Positions 22,415 to 35,721 are shown, counted from the stretch's first letter. The stretch: 64,000 bases of DNA from Diphasiastrum complanatum (GCA_029204225.1 CM055109.1:48758599-48822598); one strand, 5' to 3'. The notes: generated by a model from the sequence alone, not told the origin. Program-made: numbers and translations.

Positions 22415-23819
22415 CCAAAATAAGGGAGATACTCCCGAATCAAATGAGCAGGGAGAGCTTAGGAGATTAAGCTGAAATCGAAAACCTCCAACTCGACTAG
22501 AGATGAATCTAGCCCTAACGGGATCCATGTTAACGGCTCAAGAACCTAAAACTTTTGACAAAGCAAAAGAACACAAGGAGTGACATGCAGCTATGGAAAC
22601 AGAAATGGACGCTATATCGAAGATCAAAAAGTGGGACTTGGTTGAGCTACTTGATGGTAAGTTGCCTATCACAATTAAGTGGATCTACAAGACGAAGTAT
22701 GGAGCGGATGAGCAACTCAACAAGTATAAGACACGACTAGTTGCAAGAGGTTTTGAGCAGCAAGAAGGCATAGACTTTGAGGAGACCTTTGCATCCATAG
22801 CCAAAATGATAATTGTTCATTCTATCATTGCAATTTTTGCTTTTTGTGGCTGGAAAATCCAACAAATGGACGTCAAATCTACTTTTCTTAATGGAGTGTT
22901 GGATGAGGAGGTATATTTAGAGCAACCTCAAGGGTTTGTTGAGCCAGGGAAAGATCATTTGGTTTGTAAACTCAACAAAGCCATATATGGATTGAAGCAA
23001 GCGCCACGAGCGTGGTACTCTTGCATTGATGAACACTTCAAGAGAAGGGAAATGGTAAAGAGTGATGTTGATTCTAATCTTTACATTCTTAGGCAAAAAT
23101 CAGATATAGTGTTTGTTGTCTTTTATGTCGATGATTTGATTATTACAGGAAGTATTATGGGCTTATTTGATGAAATCAAATCATACCTTTCCAATAACTT
23201 TGACATGAGTGATTTAGGGTTGATGCATTACTGTCTTGGTATTGAAGTTTGGCAAAAGGAAGACAGTGTTATTCTTATGAAAAGCAAGTATGCACGGGAT
23301 CTATTGTATAAGTTCAATATGCAGGATTGCAAGTCACTAAGTACTCCAATGGAGGCCAATACCAAACTTTCTGCATTGGATGAAGCCGAGAAAGTTGATG
23401 CATACTTATATAGGCAGTTAGTGGGCAGTTTAATCTATTTGACACACACACATCCTAATATTGCTTATACTATTCGTATGGTAAGTCAATTTATGCAAGA
23501 ACCTAGTCAGACTCATTGGAAAACTACTAAACGTATTTTGAGATATGTTTGAGGCACGTTTAATTTTGACTTGAAGTATGATTAATATGAAGCCCTATTG
23601 TTGGTAGGTTATACAGATGTTGATTGGGCAGGAAATATTGATGATAGATGATCTACCAGTGGTCATACATGTAGCTATGGTACAGTTGATATTTCTTGGA
23701 GTAGCAAGAAGCAACCTACAGTAGCCTTATCCTTGACGAAAGCTGAGTATCGTGCACTTAGCAATGCTACACAAGAGGTAATATGGCTGCGAAGACTGCT
23801 TACTGATTTGGGTCAATCA
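22415..23819 (+). pseudogene. Copia element D: reverse transcriptase / RNase H remnant
   Basis: Begins with the linker region before reverse transcriptase (stops near 22460 and 22590). It then has an open 319-codon stretch from 22593 with WKIQQMDVKSTFLNGVLDEE, AIYGLKQAPRAWY and the active-site box FYVDDLIITG. A TGA at 23550-23552 breaks it at ILRYV. RNase H continues with further stops to AEYRALSNATQEVIWLRRLL, then is cut off at 23819 by another element's LTR. It belongs to the same lineage as E. Integrase and gag are absent. Confidence 0.88.
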
Positions 23820-24742
23820 TGTGAAAAATCCAGCAACTTCACACGTGTGGAGAACCACATGAAAAGTGTGAATGATCTTTACCATGCTTTATGGTAGCAC
23901 GTAGATCACAACCCACCAACTTTCAGGCAGATTCGGAGCTGAGGGAGAGAAACGACGTGTGCCTTGCTTTCACCTGCAGAGTAATACTACAATCTACCAA
24001 TAGATCTGAGGCTAGAGCACAATCTAGAATGCTACAGATCAAAGCTACATTAATTCTTGACAAATAGGAAAAGTACACAAGCAAAATAATGTATGAAGAA
24101 TACACCAATCTCAAGCTAGAGAGAGAATACAATTACAAGCAAAATAGAATGAGATCCAATTTTGACATTATGACCTTACCAAAGCTTGATTCATCATTAG
24201 AAATGAATGAGAACCATATGCACATATATAGGAGAGCCAAAATTCGTGGTACTACTAGCATTCAATGCATTCCCTACACCTATTCAAGTGTAAACTACTA
24301 CCATATTGACACCTAATAGCTTGCATGTAGAAACTGCACCTAACTTCTACCTACTTTTTCCAAATGTCAATTTCTCAACTAGATATGTACAAAACTACAT
24401 GTATGTGTCCATTACTATATTTTCATGCCTTTCATGTCACAATGAAAACTTAGGGGACAATGCATTTATGATGGCTCGAATTTCTACAAGGTCATATTAG
24501 ACCATTTCTATGTGTAAATCTACATGCATGTCAATCTAGACATTGTGAACATTGTTGCATGTCATACTAGATGAACTAGACTTTATGCATGTCATTGGAA
24601 CTTGATCTACCTACCCAAACTCGTCCTATTCTACAAGGATATGTGCTCAATTCACACACCTTGGATATGTACAATCAATTTACATGGGTAGAACCCCCAA
24701 AATCAACATATGTAAGATAGATATGTTTTACAATTCTTCACA
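23820..24742 (-). repeat. 3' LTR of a truncated minus-strand element (P)
   Basis: 923 bp with perfect inverted ends TGTGAA and TTCACA. The next bases, ctcctccttaaaatatat, are the reverse complement of a polypurine tract (TTTTAAGGAGGAG), showing a 3' LTR of a minus-strand element. Only about 280 bp of interior follows, without a recognisable gene, before Gypsy sequence on the plus strand. It interrupts Copia D. No partner LTR or target duplication was seen. Confidence 0.7.
23840..23849. promoter_or_regulatory. CACACGTGTG palindrome in P LTR
   Basis: Read as cttcacacgtgtggag. The element has no visible relation to the X family beyond the LTR ends, so this occurrence is not just a copy within one family. 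Confidence 0.5.
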
Positions 24743-25032
24743 CTCCTCCTTAAAATATATCCATCTGATGTTGATAAAGATCCTTTGTGTGTGTGGATTC
24801 TTTGCTTTGCATTTGAAGTGAAGATGATCAAAGAATCCATCATAGCAACATGCTTACCAAATCCATGACAATATCTCTTTGATAGAAATCTTCTTTGAAA
24901 AATATTCCACCAATCTGCCACTATGTCGATATGCCTCCTCGATGCTTGATCTTGATGTTGGCTTTGAGAACTCCACATGCATGAAGATGGCTGCATAAGA
25001 ATCTGAAAAATCCGAGGCCTCCATGCCTCATC

Positions 25033-25641
25033 ATGATCACAAAGATCACCTTGCCAATCAAATACAAGAGATTTGAGGAGGAGGCAGCAGTGGTAGATGG
25101 AGGATCAGGTGTCAATTTGATCTCTACTACTTTGTATCAAAAGGTGGGACTACAGGGATTAAAGCCAGCAAAATTTGCCATCAAGCTAGTGGATCAATCC
25201 TGTGTAAATTCAAAGGGTGTAGTTGCCGATATCCCTGTAAAAATAATAGGCATGCAGTTGGTGATCACTTTTGTAGTGATAAATATACCGGAGTCTCCAT
25301 CTGCATACTGTGTTTTACTGGGAAGGCCATGATTGAGGACTGCGCAAGTAGTTCACAACTGGGGTACTGGAAAACTCACCTTCGAGAATAGAGAACAGGC
25401 TGTAAAGGTCGATCCAACCACATGGGCGGTGAAACCTATTGCACCCAAGGCTGATGATGGATCATCCACGACAGATCATACAATCGATCATCCAAGGCAA
25501 GCCAAGGGTGGTCGCTACGATTCAGAGACATATGTCATGATATGGATGGATGCATTAGCAACGATTGATTGCCAAGCATGTCAATATGAATCAGATCCTG
25601 ATGTCAACAATCAGAAATGCAACATCAAACATTTACCATAA
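25033..25641 (+). pseudogene. Gypsy retropepsin-like protease fragment
   Basis: The frame contains VVDGGSGVNLIS, a retropepsin-like active-site region of plant Gypsy elements, and ends its folded core with YCVLLGRP. The family usually continues GRPWL; here TGA occupies the Trp position (25330-25332) and the same frame continues LRTAQVVHNWGTGKLTF. The stop is best read as a single TGG-to-TGA change. The start codon is not defined and no flanking gag or reverse transcriptase is recognised. Confidence 0.7.
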
Positions 25642-25866
25642 ACAATCACCAAGTAGGGAGACGAAAGAAGAATATGCAATACCACTCTATCACACTAACT
25701 TCATACTGAATATAAAATGTACATATAAACCCTGAACCCTGATAGAGAGAGAAAACCTACGAATAGACTAATAGACTAGCCTAGGGCTAATTACAGCTGG
25801 TAACAGCTGTCAACATTAATGTACATCATAAACAGTAACAATGAAGTTTATCATTGATTTCTAATA
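25642..25866 (-). repeat. Probable 3' LTR edge of element E
   Basis: On the minus strand E's stop codon is followed by a purine-rich stretch (cattgagggagag) and then TATTAGAAATC, where an LTR would begin. The far end could not be placed, and no second copy is in the window. Confidence 0.35.
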
Positions 25867-27683
25867 CTCTCCCTCAATGATAAAATTACATTCTTCTATT
25901 CCTAATAGAGTACAAAACCTCTCAAATTTATATCTACTTAATGACTTAGTAAAAATATCTGTCATTTGATCTTCAGATTTACAAAAAACAAGATCAATGG
26001 CTCCATCAAGAATTTTCTCTTGAATAAAATGATAGTGTATTTCGATGTGCTTGGTTCGAGCATGTAAAACTGGATTTTGGAAAAGGTGAATGCAGCTTTT
26101 ATTGTCGCAAGATATAGTAGTAGCATCCACCTGTGGCTGACCTAAATCCACAAGCAATCTTCGTAACCATACCGCTTCTTGTGTAGCACTGCTGAGTGCT
26201 TGATATTTAGTTTTTGTTGATGATAAAGCTACTGTAGGTTGTCTTTTGCTGCTCCATGAAATTCCAATTGTACCATAACTGAATGTATCACTGGTAGATC
26301 TTTTGTCATCAATATTACCTGCCCAATCAGCATCTGTATAACCTACCAACATTGGCGCTTCAGGCTGATCATACTTCAAACCAAAATTCAAGGTCCCTTG
26401 AATGTATCTGAGAATACGTTTAGCAGACTTCCAGTGTGCTTGACTATGATCTTGCATAAATTGACTAACAACACCACAACATAAGAAATATCAGGTCGTG
26501 TGTGTTTCAAATAAATCAAACTACCCACCAACTGTCTATACAAATAAGCATCTACTTTCTCAGATTCATCATATGCAATAAGCTTCATGTTGACATCTAT
26601 AGGTGTACTCAAGGGCTTACAATCCTGCATATTGAACTTATAAAGCAAATCTCGTGCATATTTGCTTTGTGTAAGAAAAACCATGTCTTCTTTTTGCCAT
26701 ACTTCAAGGCCAAGACAATAGTGCATCAATCCTAGATCACTCATGTCAAAGGCATTGGAAATATTTGATTTGATTTCATTAATTAGCCTCTCATTACTTC
26801 CTGTAATAATCAAATAATCCACGTACAACAGAATGAGCACTATATTTGAATCTTGCCTTAGAATGTAAAGATTAGGATCAACATCACTCTTTACCATTCC
26901 CCTTCGCTTGAAGTGCTCATCAATGCAAGAGTACCATGCTCGTATTGCTTGCTTCAATCCATATATGGCTTTGTTGAGTTTACAAACCAAATGATCTCTT
27001 CTTGGCTCAACAAACCCTTGAGGTTGCTCTAAATATTCCTCTTCATCCAATACTCCATTGAGAAAAACAGATTTGACGTCCATTTGTTGGATTTTCCAAC
27101 CATAGAAAGCAGAAATTGTAATGATAGAACAAATAGTTACCATTTTGGCTACAGGTGCAAAGGTCTCCTCAAAGTCTATACCTTTCTTCTGCTCAAAACC
27201 TCTTGCAACTAATCATGCCTTGTACTTGTTGAGTTGCCCATCCGCTCCATACTTCATCTTGTAGATCCACTTACATGTGATAGGCGTCTTACCATCAGGT
27301 AGCTCAACCAAGTCCCATGTTTTGTTCTTCGATATAGCCTCCATTTTTGTTTCCATAGCTGCATGCCAATCCTTGTGTTCCTTTGCTTCGTTGAAAGTTT
27401 TAGGTTCTTGAGCCGTTAAGATGGATCCCATTAGGGCTAGATTCATCTCTAATCTTGCAGGAGATTTTTGATTTCTACTTGATCTTCTAAGCTCTTTCTG
27501 CTCACTAGATTCGGGAGTATCTCCCTTCTTTGCGCCATCTATAATTGATAAATACCATTCAGGTACTCTCTTGGGAATTTCAGCATCAGGCTTGCCTTTG
27601 TCCAATAGATTTTCTATATCAAAATCCACTTCCTGATAAATTTTACAGTTTTTAGGACAATAATGATTGTACTTTACAATCAT
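25861..27683 (-). pseudogene. Copia element E: reverse transcriptase / RNase H
   Basis: Minus-strand pol remnant in three pieces. 27213-27683 is the linker and start of reverse transcriptase (WKWIYKMKYGADGQLNKYKA, then a stop). 26388-27143 is the polymerase. 25861-26457 is RNase H plus the C-terminus (RTKHIEIHYHFIQEK, DIFTKSLSRYKFERF). The catalytic box reads YVDY instead of YVDD, removing an active-site Asp. A frameshift at about 26440-26460 separates polymerase from RNase H. It is close to D but in the opposite orientation. The 5' side is cut by the LTR of F at about 27690. Confidence 0.9.
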
Positions 27684-27812
27684 AGAGAGTTATTGGTTGC
27701 TTAATCAATGAATCTATCAAGTTCTACACATTAGATCTTGATCTAGATTCACTACACTTGGATTTAACCAAGAGCAATGGATCAACACATCATTTTTTAG
27801 TGAGAGCGGCCT

Positions 27813-27822
27813 CACACGTGTG
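27813..27822. promoter_or_regulatory. CACACGTGTG palindrome in F LTR (copy 1)
   Basis: In minus sense it reads CACACGTGTGAGGCCG, and the same extension occurs next to the copy in element I at 53529, so the flanks are shared too. Confidence 0.5.
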
Positions 27823-28115
27823 GATAACTGTCCACTGTACGGCCTGCACCTACAACAACAAGTACAATGATACCAGATAGCAATCATACATAAAAATCAC
27901 AAGACAAATGACTAGAAATCTCACAAAAGTGTAGAGTACAAAAGTCTCATCTACCTTCTTAGCAAAATGATGATCCTTTTATGGATCAAGTACATCCATT
28001 TGACCTTCTAGAATATGACTTAAATCCAAAAAGCTAGTCTCCTAGAATATAGGAATATTCCCTACAAAATAGGATCTAAGGAAAATGGTCAACTCTTATC
28101 TTCTAGTACTCTATA

Positions 28116-28125
28116 CACACGTGTG
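28116..28125. promoter_or_regulatory. CACACGTGTG palindrome in F LTR (copy 2)
   Basis: Second copy, about 300 bp from the first in the same LTR, with different flanks (ctatacacacgtgtgaacat). Confidence 0.5.
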
Positions 28126-28303
28126 AACATCCACTTGCCATGTGGGAGCATTTACTCATGCACATGCAAGGAAAAGCTAACTTGTAGGTGACTAGTCAAC
28201 TTGACTAAAAACTAGTCATTTCATGTTCACACTAAATATATTCTAATGTTTGATCAATATTTACATGAACCAATGTCAAGTGAGAAGTGACAATTTTCAA
28301 CAC

Positions 28304-31300
28304 TCCTCCTCACTTCTAACTTGGCAAATCTAGTGTACATCTATCTACAATTCCAAGAGCATATCTTAACTTAAAAAATGGATCTTTGGACAATGGTTTG
28401 GTTAAGATATCAGCTATGCATTCGGATGATGGTACATGATGTAGTTGCACTTCCTTGGATTGTACCTTCTCCCTCACAAAGTGGTGAGCTATCTCAATAT
28501 GCTTTGTTCTAGCATGGAAGATAGGATTTGAAGCAATTTGTTGAGAAGCTTGATTGTCACAAAATATGTAAGGGATCTCCTCGGCCTCTAGCACATGTAG
28601 TTCCATCAAGAGTCTTCTTAGCCATGGGAGCTCTTTGGTTGTGAAGTCAATGCCTTGTACTCGGCTTTACAAGAAGATAGTGAGATTGTATCTTGCTTTT
28701 TGGAAAGCCAAGATATCACTCCACAAAGAAATGTTGCAAATGCACTAATGGACTTCCTATCCATCTTGTCACCTATAAAATCTAAATCCGAGTAGGCTCT
28801 CAAGTGCAAGTTAGACCCTTCATAAAGTATGCCAAAAAATCTAGTACTAGAAACATATCTAAGTACTCTCTTGGCACTTTTCCAATGATGAACTAAAGGA
28901 GCTTGCATACTTTGACTCAACTTGCTTACACAAAAACTTAAGTAAGGTCTAGTGATGGTTAAATAGATTAGAGAGCTTATAAGCTTCCTAAAGAGAGTGA
29001 TGTCCTCAAAGGATGCTTCATCACCTTCATTAGTTGCTTTCACAACATGCTCCATAGGGGTGTCAATCCCCTTACGATCTTTCATACCAAATCTTTCAAG
29101 AATGGAAGTAGCATACTTAAATTGACTTATGAAAGTACAACTGCTACTTCTAGACACTTCTATCCCAAGTATAAACTTTAGAAAGCCTAGATCTACCATC
29201 TTGAACACACTAGATAAGTCAACTTTTACTTTGCCTATGACATCATCATCATTTCCTGTCATAATGATGTCATCAACATAAAAAACCAAAATGATGATCT
29301 TTCCTTCATTACATTTGAAATATAAAGAAGGTTCATAAGCACTTAGTACAAAACCAAGGGAATAGAGAAAATCATGCAACCTAGAGTACCAAGCTCTAGG
29401 TGCTTGCTTCAAGCCATATAGGCTCTTCCTTAAGTAGCACACCTTTTGCTCGTCACCAACCTTGATGAAACCCTCGGGTTGCATCATGTAGATTTCCTCT
29501 TCTAAGAAGCCATTCAAGAAGGCATTTGTCACATCCATTTGGTAGAGATCCCATTTGAACAAAGTAGCAATGCAAATGATTAATCTAATAGTTACAAGCT
29601 TAGCTACAGGTGCAAATGTTTCTTCATAATCCAATCCTTTTATTTGAAGAAATCCCTTAGCAACAATCCTAGCTTTGTACTTACTAATAGATCCATCTTG
29701 ATTGTACTTAATTCTATAAATCCACTTACATGCAAGTGGTTTCTTTCCTCTTGGAAGATTTACAAGATTCCAAGTATGATTCTCTTCTAATGCATCACAC
29801 TCTACTTGCATTGCATCTCTCCAAACTTTAGATTTACATGCTTCTTCAAAAGATAATGGTTCTTCAAGCAATGTAGCTAAAAAAGAGTAAGAGTTAGAAG
29901 ATGTAGAGCCTTCCTTTTGCTTTCCCTTGTCCACATAGGTAAGCCTTGAGGGCTCGACCTTGCTCCTTGATGATCTTCTCAGCCCCTTTTGACTCGGATC
30001 CAGATCTCCATCCTCGGTTTTGTCATGATCGTCCTCGGGTTTGTCAAGATCCTCCTCGGATTTGTCAAGATCTTCAATGCACAATGGGTTAGATCCATTT
30101 GACAAGCTCTTAGCAAATTGTGACTCATCAAAAAGTACATCCTTGCTTACCTTTACTTTCTTGGATGTAGGATCATATATCCTATATCCCTTGCTATTTT
30201 CTCCATAGCCAACAAAGATTCCTTTGAAGGAGGTAGCATCTTCTTTCCTTCTAGTTTCCAAAGGAATGTGTACATAACAAGTACATCCAAAGATCTTCAA
30301 ATCTTTTACATTGGATTTCTTATCAAACAAGGCTTGATAAGGTGAGATCCCATCTATAGCACTACTAGGAAGTCTAGTACACAAATAATTAGCACATGTT
30401 ATGGCTTCTCCCCAAAATGAGAGGGGAAGTGATGCATCAAGCCTCAAGGACTTTGCACAGTCATATAGACTCCTATTTTTCCTCTCGGCCACCCCATTTT
30501 GTTGAGGGGTGTAGGAACAAGTGTATTGTAACTTAATACCATTGATCTCACAAAAGTCTTTCATTTTATTGGAGGTGTACTCTCCTCCATTATCACATCT
30601 TAGTGCTTTGATAGAAGTACTAAGTTGTTTCTCTACTAGAGACTTGAACTTAATGAAAGCTTCATAAACAAGACTTTTCTTTGATAGTAACTCAATCCAT
30701 GTGAATCTAGTACAATCATCTATAAAAGTTACATACCAAGGCACCTCCATTACTTGCATGTGAAAAACTATGTACATTAGAATGTATGAGATCCAAGGGA
30801 GAGAGAGATCTTGATGAAGATCTCTTGTAAGAAGACTTGTGTGACTTTGCAAGGCCACATGCCTCACACATTTTTCCACACTTCTTGAAAGCTCTTGGTA
30901 GGCCGAGAGCTAGTTCCTTGCTTGCCATTGACTCCATAGATTGAAGATTAGGATGGCCTAATCTCTTATGCCAAAGCTCCACTTGAGTTAGCTCCTCCCT
31001 AGCCAAGTTCACACTTTCAATTGCAACATAAGCATCCAACTTGATAAGTCTACCTTGCTTAATGCCACTAGCTATGCAGTTATCATTTTTCAAGATGGAA
31101 CAAAATCCATTCTTGAAATGTACATCTAGTCCATTGTCCATTGATTGTCCTACACTAAGCAAGTTTCTTGAAATGGTAGGAACATACAAAACATTATCTA
31201 GATCTATCCTTTTAGATGTGCCTAAGCAAAGAGGTATAGATCCTATGCCATCTATCTTGCATGCTTGATCACTAGCAATGTATATTGACTTCTTAGAGTC

Positions 31301-32085
31301 ATTACAAGATAGAAGAGTAGAAAAATAATGCTTGTTAAAGGACATGTGGGAACCAGCCCCACTATCTATCACCATGTGTCTTGACTTGAAGTTGGTGTAG
31401 ATGCAACCATTAAGGATGTGTTGAATCCATCCTCATCTTCTTCCTCTTGAGCAATGTTCCCTTGATCTCCTTTGGCTTGTTGATTCTTCTTCAAGTAGCA
31501 TTCTGAGGCAAAGTGTCCTTTCTTTTCACAAAATAAACACTTTAGTTTTGCCTTGTTCTTCACTTTGCCTTTGGAGGTAGATCCTCCATTCTTCATCTCG
31601 GCCTCCTTGCCTTGATTTTTCTTGAATGGATTTTGCTTCTTCTTGCCTTTAGATGTAAAGTTAGCTTTCTCCTCTCCTCCATTAAGTGACATGCTATCCA
31701 TTCTTGTCTTGAGGTGTAGAAGCCTACTCTCCTCGGCCACAAGAACATTGTGCAACTTTTCAATGGATGGAAGAGAGTCTTGAATGGCAAATGATTGGAC
31801 TAAGTTGGTAGACTTATCACCTAGACCATTCAAGATGATTTCTACTAGTTCTTGATCTTGGATCTTCTCTCATATTGCACTTAACTCCTTGTTAAGAGAT
31901 TTGATCCTAAGGACATACTCTTGTCCACTCTCTCCACTTCCTTTCATGCTTTGAAAAACTTGATTTGTTAGCATGAGGATTCTTGAAGTATTGTTGGATT
32001 CATAAATGCTCTTTAATGAATCCCAAGCCTCTTTGGATGAGGTACAAGAAGACACCTCTTTCAAGAGGTCATTGCATATGACCGA
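28304..32085 (-). mobile_element. Copia element F, truncated at its 5' end
   Basis: Order in minus sense: gag (cut), CCHC knuckle, protease, integrase, reverse transcriptase, RNase H, polypurine tract, 3' LTR. This is the most complete Copia pol set in the window. The 5' LTR, primer site and gag N-terminus are missing: at about 32080 gag is joined to plus-strand reverse-transcriptase sequence G. Its gag resembles that of B and C, so relatives of F could supply functions to the X family. Confidence 0.88.
28316..32064 (-). pseudogene. Gag-pol of element F (frameshifted)
   Basis: 31369-32064 is gag, with knuckle CLFCEKKGHFASEC. 30716-31375 holds protease site IDSGAGSHM, pre-integrase and the HHCC finger (WHKRLGH then CEACGLAKSHK). 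28618-30879 holds the integrase core (Asp in TFIDDCTRF, Asp in LRCDNGGEY, Glu in QQNGVAERKN) and reverse transcriptase with FYVDDIIMTG. 28316-28609 is the end of RNase H (RTKHIEIAHHFVREK, ADILTKPLSKDPF). Frameshifts lie within gag (about 31870), at gag-protease (about 31370), at finger-core (about 30750) and in RNase H (about 28615). All catalytic residues are present, so inactivation is recent or the breaks are few. Confidence 0.92.
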
Positions 32086-32640
32086 CTTAAGCGAAGCTCA
32101 TTTCTGCCTTGGTATACAAATCCACAGAGACAGAAAACAAAAGTTGATCTACATTACACAACAAAAGTACATCTACAACATTTTATTCAGATATAATCTG
32201 ATCAATTACAAGTTAGCTCTCTCACCAATGGAACCAGGACTCAAATTGTCAAAGGACCAATGTCCCTAAACAATTCATGAGAAGCAGCAGATGCGTGAGT
32301 ATCCTTACCATTCTATTATAGGATCTCTTATGTACACCATGATCTGTACCAGACCAGACATAGCTTTTGCAGTCAACTCTCTCAGTCAGTTTATGACTAA
32401 TCTTGGTATAACACATTAGAAGGCTCTTATCAGAGTCATGAGATATCTTTGAGCTACTATGGACTTTTGCATTTGTTATGGAGTAGTCGGCAATGACGAA
32501 CTCAATTTTCTCAGTGGTTACACAGATGCGAGTTGGGCAGGAGATGTAGACACTCGTAAATCTAATTTTGGATTTACATTCTTCCTTGGCAATGGTCCAA
32601 TTTCCTTCTTGCATGTAATCATTTGTTAAAACAAAGTCTT
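32086..32640 (+). pseudogene. Copia fragment G: end of reverse transcriptase and RNase H
   Basis: Plus-strand reading gives SEAHFCLGIQIHRD, the tyrosine-rich ITQQKYIYNIL region, TRPDIAFAVNSLSQFM and the RNase H start YTDASWAGD. Stops and small shifts break it at about 32269 and later. It lies tail to tail with H and head to head with F; the YVDD box lies upstream and is lost. Lineage differs from D, E and F by its residues around the conserved motifs. Confidence 0.8.
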
Positions 32641-32689
32641 GAGCTCATTAAAAGATGTGGTGTGTTTCATGCACCTTAATGTAGTATTT

Positions 32690-35180
32690 TTCTTATCAAT
32701 TTTGGATTTGTTGATGGCTCACTACCGTGAAGAACTACACCCAACATGTGAGTGAAACTGCTCTTGCCTTTATCTGTTTTACTAGGTCCAGAACTGTTTC
32801 GGTTTACACGTGTATTAGCGGTAGGCTGGCTTGCAAATTTTTCTTCGTCTGATTTGTTGCTCGACTGATGTGCGACTCAAACATCTTCATCTAATTGTTC
32901 GTCCTCTACTCCCTCTCTCGCGGTTGGCAGATCATAATATTGTCTTCAAAGAACTTCATAGCTGACAGGATCATTGTTGGCCATGATTGTTCTGGTCTCA
33001 TGGAACTTGATGTCTCTGACTGTCTTTACTATATTTGTCTTTGACAGGATGTAGATTCTGTAGTATGATGAATGATTGTCATATCCTACAAGATATCCTT
33101 GTTCTGCTTTATCATCATGCTTCTTTCGAAGCTTGTCAAGAACATGTGCATATGCTGCACAACCAAAGACTTGAATATGAGTCAGATTAAGTTTTCTACC
33201 CCACCATAGTTCGTGTGGTGTCATGTGAGGAACACCTAATTTTCCTGTCCTATTCTAGATGTAAGTAGCTATAGCTACTGCTTCAGCCCACAATACTCTT
33301 GGAGCCTTAGAGTATTGCGGGCTGAAGCTATAGGCCATCATGCACCTAGCGGCTTCCATAAGAGTCCTATTCTTTATTTTTGCAACACCATTGTGCTGTG
33401 GTGTATAGGATGCTATCCTTTTGTGAATGATCCCTTGATCATTGCAAAATCAACGAATCGGTTTGAGATGTATTCTCCACCCCAATTTGTTCTTATCATC
33501 AATAAAGGTAATATAATACTTCGAGCCTCCTACCGAGATCACGTCAAAAGGTCCACAGATGTCCGAATGTACTAGCTCCAGAATCTTTGTTGTTTTGTAG
33601 GAGTCTTTGACAAAAGGAGTACGTGACATCTTACCTTTTATACATGCATCACAGGTCATCGAACTAGTTGCATTCGAGATGCTCACCCATGTGATAGCTC
33701 CATGATGGCTTGCTTGATACAGTGACATTGAATTCATATGGCATAGTCTTCTATGCCATAAAATATCTGACAAATAATGGGCTTGATGTGCTTGATCTGT
33801 AGGTAGGCATACCTTCAAGTGATACATGTTGTCTTTTCTCTTCTATCTTGTCCAATCAATGTATTGGTGTTTGCATCAACAACATTGCATGTTTCGTCTG
33901 AGAATGTCACATGCATCCTTGCATCAGCTTGCAACTGATAGCAAGTTCGATTGCAGTGTAGGCACGAACAGAACGTCTTCGAGTCATCTATCTCTACCAT
34001 CTGTGTTGAGCCATAGTGAACCAATACCATTTACTTGATGCTTTTATTAGTCTCCAAGAATGATAAATATTGATGGATCTGCACTTCGGAAGTCAGACAT
34101 GATCTGTCTTGATGTAACGAAGTGCAAGGTTGCTCCTGAATCTAGGATCACCTCTCGTGTGTCAGATGTCGACACTACACACACGTCTGCATAGATGTAG
34201 GCAATTGAATTTCCATGATTCGATCTTTCCTCGTTCATTTTTGAGCTTTCTGGCTCTTTGACGTAGGACGAACTATTGTTGTTCTCTCGTTTGCCTTGAG
34301 CTTGTTTGGTTTTTGGGTTCTAGTAGCAGTCCATTGCTGCATGACCTTTCTTATGACAATGGATGCACTCAATCTTCGGATTGAGCCAACACGAATCGAC
34401 AGTGTGTCCTTCACGTTTGCATCTCACGCATATCTTTTTGTCGCCACTCTGTTGTTTCGGCTTTTCTTTGTTCTTCCATTTGCCTCTGTTGGCTTCTTAT
34501 GCTTGCTGGCCTTGATCCTACCTTTGGTATGACTCCTTCTTAGGCTTGAATTGCTTCTTAGTCTTCTCTTTGTTTGCTGTATAGAGCTTGGTCAGAAGCA
34601 TCTTTGCGATCAAGGTGCTCACGAGCTTCGACTTCTTCTCGAATCTCAACCACAACCTTTTCGAGTGTCATAGCTGGATCCTTTGCTAGCAACATTCGGG
34701 TTGTCTGGAAGGATCTTGGTAAAGCTCTTAACAGATATGTGAGCTGTCTCTGCTGATACTACATTTTCTGCTCCAGAATTATGTAATGAGAGGAACAAAT
34801 CCTTCATCTTTCTGATAAAGGAGGTGAGGTCTTTGCCATCCCATTGCAGGTTTGTCAGTTGATCTTCAAGAAGCATGATCTGACTGTGTGATTTTGTCTG
34901 GAATCTTGTGAGTAAGGCATCCACATCTCTCTTGCATTCAAGAATACATCAAGGTCAAGAGTTAGGCTATCTTCGATGGATGATGACAACACGGCTACTG
35001 CCTTGTCGTTCTTTTCTCTCCATTCACGTAGCTCCTTGCTTGTAGCTGTAGGCATCTCTTCGGTGCCATCTATCCTTCTCCCTTTAGTATAAGAGAGGTC
35101 TTAACCTTCCATGATAGGAAGTTAGAACCTGATGAGTCGAGGATTGTATAGATCTTTGATTGTATACTTCTTATTGAAGC
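32690..35180 (-). pseudogene. Copia element H: gag, protease, integrase remnant
   Basis: In minus sense: gag with an SNFLSWKVKTSLILKGE N-terminal motif near 35150 and pieces at 34646-35055; two consecutive CCHC knuckles near 34345-34440 (CVRCKREGHTVDSC and CIHCHKKGHAAMDC); protease site ILDSGATLHFV (34047-34238). Integrase follows, with finger residues WHRRLCH and CDACIKGK and core TFIDD (33450-33827), then the C-terminal region TPHELWWGRKLNLTHIQVFG (32946-33224). A low-complexity linker ends near 32690. Reverse transcriptase is absent. The double zinc knuckle distinguishes H from the single-knuckle F/I/L and X-family elements. Confidence 0.85.
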
Positions 35181-35721
35181 CATTGTTGTAGATCATGTTC
35201 TGCTTGTTATTGATTTTTTGTTTTGAATGCTTTGCCTCATGGATCTGATAGCCCTTTAGCTATATCAGGCCTTGGAGATGAGCCTATCGTGACAATGCCA
35301 TATCATATCAAGAGATTCTACTTCACGGTACTTCTTTGATCTTCTCGGTCCTTTCGTGCGTGACGTGTCGCGAACATTTTTGTTTCGCGTCGTTTCGCCT
35401 TCTCTTGTTGTTCGCAAACTTTGACCTTCGGGTGTCGCGAACAGTTCATCTTTGAGGTCTTTGTCAAGTTGGGAGTCGAGAGCTAGAGCTTGGGTAACAG
35501 AAACACTTTGTTTCTTTAGTACTCTATTTTCATGCTTAATAGAGATTCTTTTGAAATATCGGTGGTTTACAATGATCACGAACGGAACTTGGAGAAATGA
35601 GGCATGAGTGATCGTAAGAATATGTGAACTGAAAAAGTTGAGAATGGGTTATCACATGGTCTCAGATTCATATTGGGTCAGCAGCTCCGTGTCTCTTCAC
35701 ACCAGCTTGAGATTGAGATTG

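Larger units (their letters stand above)
27690..28303 (-). repeat. 3' LTR of element F
   Basis: The right edge is clear: plus-strand ATTTTCAACA at 28303 is followed by ctcctcctcacttc, the reverse complement of F's polypurine tract. The left edge is placed only approximately where E's reading ends. A 5' LTR was not found because F is truncated. Confidence 0.65.
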
